Origin: Geobacter sp.
GTDB lineage: Bacteria > Desulfobacterota > Desulfuromonadia > Geobacterales > Pseudopelobacteraceae
Assembly: GCA_027346925.1 (NCBI GenBank)
Contig: DAIERH010000043.1
Coordinates: 1-13,280 of the forward strand
Direction of reading: 5' to 3'
DNA: 13,280 nt
Shown here: one piece after another, positions 10,709 through 13,280 of the stretch
Layout of the letters: every line of letters starts with the position of its first letter
Position numbering within the stretch: position 1 is the first letter of the stretch
The notes under the pieces: generated by a model
Seen by the model: the letters and a program-made list of their open reading frames with translations, nothing else
Told to the model about the DNA's origin: nothing
Database searches by the model: none
Position numbers and translations under genes: made by a program

Positions 10709-11410
10709 TTACAACTGCGAGGTGACGTCGCTAATATCGAGATTTACTCCAGGCCCCATAGTGGACGATACGGAGATCTTTTTCAGATAGATCCCCTTGG
10801 CCGCCGACGGCTTGGCCTTTACCAGGGCTTCCACCAGCGCCAGCACGTTGCCTTTCAGCTTTTCGGCATCAAAAGAAACCTTGCCGACCGGAGCATGCAC
10901 GATCCCCGCCTTTTCGACGCGGAACTCGACCTTGCCGGCCTTGGACTCCTTGACCGCACGGCCTACTTCAAAGGTAACAGTACCGACCTTCGGGTTCGGC
11001 ATAAGACCACGGGGACCGAGGATCTTGCCGATCTTGCCGACAACACCCATCATGTCGGGTGTGGCGATAGCGGTATCAAACTCGAACCACCCTTCCTGAA
11101 TCTTCGCAACGAGATCCTCGGCGCCCACAAAGTCGGCACCGGCATCAAGGGCTTCCTTTTCCTTCTCTCCCTTGGCAAACACCAGGACGCGCACGGTCTT
11201 GCCCAACCCGTTGGGAAGCACGACGGCGCCGCGGACCATCTGGTCGGCGTGGCGAGGGTCAACTCCCAGGCGGACAGCCACATCCACGGTCTCGTCAAAT
11301 TTGGCAAAAGCCGTCTGCTTGACAACATCAAGGGCAGTTGCGAGGGGATAGACCTTGGTTCTGTCGATCTTTGACGCCGCCTCGTTAAGTTTTTTTCCAG
11401 TCTTCGACAT
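10709..11410 (-). CDS. rplA: 50S ribosomal protein L1
   Basis: At 233 residues it has the usual length. L1 forms the mobile L1 stalk that escorts deacylated tRNA out of the E site. The signature LGPRGLMPNPKVGTV is at residues 131-145, followed by the conserved AVKESKAGKVEFRVEKAGIVHAPVGKVSF block and a C-terminus ending in GPGVNLD-SDV. The N-terminal part carries the family's FDETVDVAVRLGVDPRHADQ-VRGAVVLP segment. The ATG is preceded by an AGAGG-type site about 7 nt away, weaker than those of its neighbours. It sits 35 bp after rplK. In other bacteria L1 represses the rplKA message; I saw no certain L1 target in the short rplK leader. Confidence 0.97.
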   Translation of the reverse strand: MSKTGKKLNEAASKIDRTKVYPLATALDVVKQTAFAKFDETVDVAVRLGVDPRHADQMVRGAVVLPNGLGKTVRVLVFAKGEKEKEALDAGADFVGAEDLVAKIQEGWFEFDTAIATPDMMGVVGKIGKILGPRGLMPNPKVGTVTFEVGRAVKESKAGKVEFRVEKAGIVHAPVGKVSFDAEKLKGNVLALVEALVKAKPSAAKGIYLKKISVSSTMGPGVNLDISDVTSQL

Positions 11411-11445
11411 GATGCAACCTCTCTCGTATCGTAAATTGTGGGCCC

Positions 11446-11868
11446 TTAGACGATGTCAACACCCATGGAGCGGGCAGTACCTTCAACAGTCCTCATGGCG
11501 GCCTCAATGGAAGCGGCGTTAAGATCGGGCATTTTCTTCTTCGCAATCTCTTCAACCTGAGCCTTGGTCAATTTGCCGACCTTGGTCTTGTTGGGAACCG
11601 CCGAACCGCTCGCAATGCCCAAGGCCTTCTTGATCAGCACCGGCACGGGTGGGGTCTTCGTGATGAATGAAAAGGAGCGATCAGCATAGACCGTGATGAC
11701 AACAGGTGTGATGGTGCCTTCGTCAGCCTGGGTCTTGGCGTTGAACGCCTTGCAGAACTCCATGATGTTGACGCCGTGCTGACCAAGCGCCGGACCGATG
11801 GGCGGAGAAGGGTTGGCCTTGCCAGCGGGGACTTGCAGTTTGATATATCCTGTTATCTTCTTTGCCAT
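11446..11868 (-). CDS. rplK: 50S ribosomal protein L11
   Basis: The 140 residues match the family closely. L11 binds the GTPase-associated region of 23S rRNA at the base of the L7/L12 stalk, is needed for RelA activation in species that have it, and is the target neighbourhood of thiopeptide antibiotics. The N-terminal domain shows GYIKLQVPAGKANPSPPIGP (residues 7-26), with the prolines of the thiopeptide-binding helix (Pro22, Pro23, Pro26) intact. The rRNA-binding C-terminal domain has KTPP-PVLIKKALGI and the ending TVEGTARSMGV. The ATG has AGGAG 7 nt upstream. It follows nusG by 57 bp and precedes rplA by 35 bp in the same operon. Confidence 0.97.
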   Translation of the reverse strand: MAKKITGYIKLQVPAGKANPSPPIGPALGQHGVNIMEFCKAFNAKTQADEGTITPVVITVYADRSFSFITKTPPVPVLIKKALGIASGSAVPNKTKVGKLTKAQVEEIAKKKMPDLNAASIEAAMRTVEGTARSMGVDIV

Positions 11869-11925
11869 TATGGTGCTCCTTTGTGTAGCTGTTTGCCGTC
11901 ATCTACGAATTTATTTGTAGTAATC

Positions 11926-12453
11926 CTAACTTTTTTCAACCTGCATGAACTCAAGCTCCACAGGTGTTGCCCTGCCGAAGATAGTGACGGTTACCCGCAG
12001 TTTGCCCTTGTCCGGCTTGACATCCTCAACGATACCGGAGAAGTTGAGGAAGGGGCCATCAACGACCCGTACCGTCTCACCGACCTCGAATTGCACCTTG
12101 GGTCGCGGCTTTTCAGCCCCCTCTTCCATCCGGCGGGCAATCTTGTTGACCTCATCGTCCGGTATCGGGAATGGGGTATTACCCCCGACGAATCCGGTGA
12201 CCTTGGCGGTTTCCTTCACGATATGCCACGTCTCGTCAGTCAACTCCATCTTGAGCAGGATGTAGCCGGGAAAAAACTTGCGCGAGGAGGTCTTCTTCTC
12301 CCCTTTCTTCAACTCGACAACGGTCTCGGAAGGGATCAAGACCTCCTCGAAATACTCTTCCACCCCTTCGTTCTTTATGCGTTCAAGCAGATTCAGCCTG
12401 ACCTTGTTCTCGAAGCCGGAATACGTGTGAACTCCGTACCACTTTTTGGACAT
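11926..12453 (-). CDS. nusG: Transcription elongation/termination factor NusG
   Basis: This 175-residue protein has the two-domain NusG layout. The NGN domain (about 1-110) starts with WYGVHTYSGFENKV and holds the FFPGYILLKMEL block, which contacts the beta' clamp helices and beta gate loop. The KOW domain (about 123-150) has VGETVRVVDGPFLNFSGIVEDV and binds Rho or ribosomal protein S10. The domain-II insertion found in some phyla is absent. The ATG has AAGGA 7 nt upstream, and this ribosome binding site overlaps the secE stop region; the gap to secE is only 11 bp, so translational coupling is likely. The secE-nusG pairing is nearly universal in bacteria and supports both identifications. Confidence 0.97.
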   Translation of the reverse strand: MSKKWYGVHTYSGFENKVRLNLLERIKNEGVEEYFEEVLIPSETVVELKKGEKKTSSRKFFPGYILLKMELTDETWHIVKETAKVTGFVGGNTPFPIPDDEVNKIARRMEEGAEKPRPKVQFEVGETVRVVDGPFLNFSGIVEDVKPDKGKLRVTVTIFGRATPVELEFMQVEKS

Positions 12454-12464
12454 AAAGTATTCCT

Positions 12465-12647
12465 TTACCCTAATATCAGCCGCATCAGCTTAGACAGGAC
12501 CAGATCGCAGGCACCCAGGTAGATCGAGATGATGAAGATGATGACGACCACCACACCCGTGGTGGCAACCGTTTCCTTGCGTGTCGGCCAAGTAACCTTG
12601 CCGAGCTCGATCTTTACTGATTCAAGAAAGGACTTCACTTTTTGCAC
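12465..12647 (-). CDS. secE: Preprotein translocase subunit SecE
   Basis: With the GTG at 12645-12647 the protein has 60 residues, the usual single-membrane-helix form of SecE, which clamps SecY in the SecYEG channel of the inner membrane. The conserved amphipathic segment IELGKVTWPTRKE (about 13-25) is followed by a hydrophobic helix from TGVVVVIIFIISIYLGA (about 29-46). I prefer this start because GGGAGAG lies just upstream with 6 nt between its GGAG and the GTG, and the protein then begins MQKVKSFLESVK like its relatives. An in-frame ATG at 12687-12689 would add a charged 14-residue leader (MALDNHREHHRERN), but it lacks a ribosome binding site. The gene lies between tRNA-Trp and nusG. Confidence 0.93.
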   Translation of the reverse strand: MQKVKSFLESVKIELGKVTWPTRKETVATTGVVVVIIFIISIYLGACDLVLSKLMRLILG

Positions 12648-12651
12648 GTTT

Positions 12652-12658
12652 CTCTCCC
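12652..12658 (-). promoter_or_regulatory. Shine-Dalgarno sequence supporting the internal GTG start of secE
   Basis: GGGAGAG on the minus strand ends 4 nt before the GTG codon (6 nt from the GGAG core). The alternative ATG 42 bp upstream has no purine-rich site in front of it, so this element decides the start. Confidence 0.6.
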
Positions 12659-12736
12659 GATGGTGTTCCCTGTGATTGTCCAGTGCCATGAATGTATCCG
12701 GACACTACCATGCGCGATTGAGCGGACGGGATAAAA

Positions 12737-12813
12737 TGGCAGGCCAGGAGGGATTCGAACCCCCAACATCCGGTTTTGGAGACCGGCGCTCTAGCCGTTA
12801 GAGCTACTGGCCT
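12737..12813 (-). tRNA. trpT: tRNA-Trp (anticodon CCA)
   Basis: The 77-nt minus-strand sequence folds as a tRNA. The acceptor stem is AGGCCAG with CTGGCCT, the D arm carries GCTC/GAGC, and the anticodon stem CCGGT/ACCGG closes a CTCCAAA loop. The T arm contains GGTTCGAATCC. The anticodon is CCA (complement of 12777-12779), reading the Trp codon UGG. The discriminator base is G, the expected bacterial tRNA-Trp identity base, and the 3' CCA is encoded in the DNA (12737-12739). It lies 24 bp after rpmG and 47 bp before the longest secE frame, so it must be cut from a longer mixed transcript. A tRNA-Trp between tuf/rpmG and secE is a common arrangement. Confidence 0.97.
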
Positions 12814-12837
12814 GCATGATCAGCCCACCCGGAAACG

Positions 12838-12987
12838 CTATTTTGTCTCTTTGTGAGGAGTATGCTTGCGACAGAAGCGGCAATACTTGTTGAACTCAAG
12901 CTTGCCGGGTGTCGTCTTCTTGTTCTTGGTGGTTGTGTAGTTTCTCTGCTTGCACTCGCTGCAAGCAAGGGTGATGATGTCTCTCAT
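12838..12987 (-). CDS. rpmG: 50S ribosomal protein L33 (zinc-ribbon form)
   Basis: A 49-residue basic protein starts MRDIITLACSECKQRNY and ends HTPHKETK. It has the L33 pattern, with two CxxC pairs (Cys9, Cys12 and Cys36, Cys39) that would bind one zinc ion, so this is the cysteine-containing (C+) version. The segment TTKNKK-TPGKLEFNKYC is typical of the family. L33 lies near the E site of the 50S subunit. The ATG has AAGGA 7 nt upstream. The gene sits between tuf and tRNA-Trp on the same strand; only about 20 nt separate it from the hairpin after tuf, leaving little room for a private promoter, so it is probably read from upstream. Confidence 0.97.
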   Translation of the reverse strand: MRDIITLACSECKQRNYTTTKNKKTTPGKLEFNKYCRFCRKHTPHKETK

Positions 12988-13009
12988 TGGATTGTTCCTT
13001 TAAACGTTA

Positions 13010-13044
13010 CTGTAGGGGCGGACCTGAAAAAACCGCCCCTACAG
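13010..13044. terminator. Perfect 12-bp hairpin between tuf and rpmG
   Basis: CTGTAGGGGCGG (13010-13021) pairs perfectly with CCGCCCCTACAG (13033-13044) around an 11-nt loop. It starts 10 nt after the tuf stop. On the plus strand it is followed by an A/T-rich stretch with six T, like an intrinsic terminator. On the minus strand, where the genes are, no T-tract follows. It may be a partial terminator, a transcript-end stabiliser or a dispersed palindromic repeat, since similar GTAGGGGCG palindromes recur in many bacterial genomes. Confidence 0.6.
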
Positions 13045-13053
13045 ATATATTTT

Positions 13054-13280
13054 TTATTCGATAATCGAGCTGACGACGCCGGCGCCAACGGTACGGCCAC
13101 CTTCGCGGATGGCAAAACGGAGACCTTCGTCCATGGCGATCGGAGTGATCAGGTTGACGGTCACTGCAATGTTGTCACCAGGCATGACCATCTCCGTGCC
13201 GGCCGGAAGGTCCACAACACCCGTAACGTCCGTGGTGCGGAAGTAGAACTGCGGACGATAGCCGTTGAAGAACGGCGTAT
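13054..13280 (-). CDS. tuf: Elongation factor Tu, C-terminal part (cut by window edge)
   Basis: The last 74 residues of EF-Tu are visible, about a fifth of a protein of roughly 396 residues. They belong to domain III, with FFNGYRPQFYFRTTDVTG, the MVMPGDN motif and RFAIREGGRTVGAGVV close to the C-terminus; the very end is SSIIE. EF-Tu carries aminoacyl-tRNA to the ribosome as a GTP complex, and domain III contributes to tRNA and EF-Ts contacts. The GTPase domain lies beyond the window. The stop TAA is at 13054-13056. Many relatives have a second tuf in the str operon, whose first gene (rpsL) appears at the other end of this window, so two copies are likely. Confidence 0.97.
   Translation of the reverse strand, partial: TPFFNGYRPQFYFRTTDVTGVVDLPAGTEMVMPGDNIAVTVNLITPIAMDEGLRFAIREGGRTVGAGVVSSIIE

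Noticed and set aside
11903..11920. CTAC...GTAG inverted repeat in the rplK leader as an L1 binding site
   Set aside because: On the transcribed strand only four pairs form before a mismatch; too weak to claim as the L1 target.

Overview
This window is a minus-strand block of translation and transcription genes with no sign of accessory DNA. In transcription order, from high to low coordinates, it reads tuf (3' end), rpmG, tRNA-Trp, secE, nusG, rplK, rplA, rplJ, rplL, rpoB, rpoC and rpsL (first 26 codons). This is the classic bacterial rpoBC region running into the str operon. The proteins, as I remember the families, most resemble the Desulfuromonadales (Geobacter/Pelobacter group). Supporting points are the N-termini of RpoB and RpoC, the tuf-rpmG-trpT-secE-nusG order, a four-cysteine L33 and a moderately GC-rich composition. 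The exact genus cannot be fixed from sequence alone.

Layout: 13054-13280 is the end of EF-Tu, followed by a perfect 12-bp hairpin. L33 is at 12838-12987, tRNA-Trp(CCA) at 12737-12813, SecE and NusG at 11926-12647, L11 and L1 at 10709-11868. A structured leader at 10576-10682 is probably the L10 autoregulatory leader, followed by L10 and L7/L12 (9573-10534). A hairpin at 9518-9548 lies before RpoB (4916-9415), another hairpin at 4889-4909 before RpoC (584-4810), and a 12-bp hairpin at 526-563 follows RpoC. A 505-bp non-coding spacer (79-583) separates rpoC from rpsL. The spacer contains two sigma70-like promoters pointing at rpsL and sequence that could fold as RNA.

The genes work together. 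EF-Tu, the ribosomal proteins and tRNA-Trp serve translation, SecE is part of the SecYEG translocon, NusG couples RNA polymerase to the ribosome or Rho, and RpoB/RpoC are the catalytic core of RNA polymerase.

The most unusual feature is a 129-residue phenylalanine-rich insertion in RpoB (residues 430-558, bases 7742-8128). It falls between the positions matching E. coli beta residues 421 and 422 and is separate from the two insertions that E. coli beta already has. The second point of interest is the rpoC-rpsL spacer, where a near-consensus promoter lies about 350 bp upstream of rpsL, ahead of potential RNA hairpins and a T9 tract. No wholly new system is evident; the rest is conserved housekeeping DNA.
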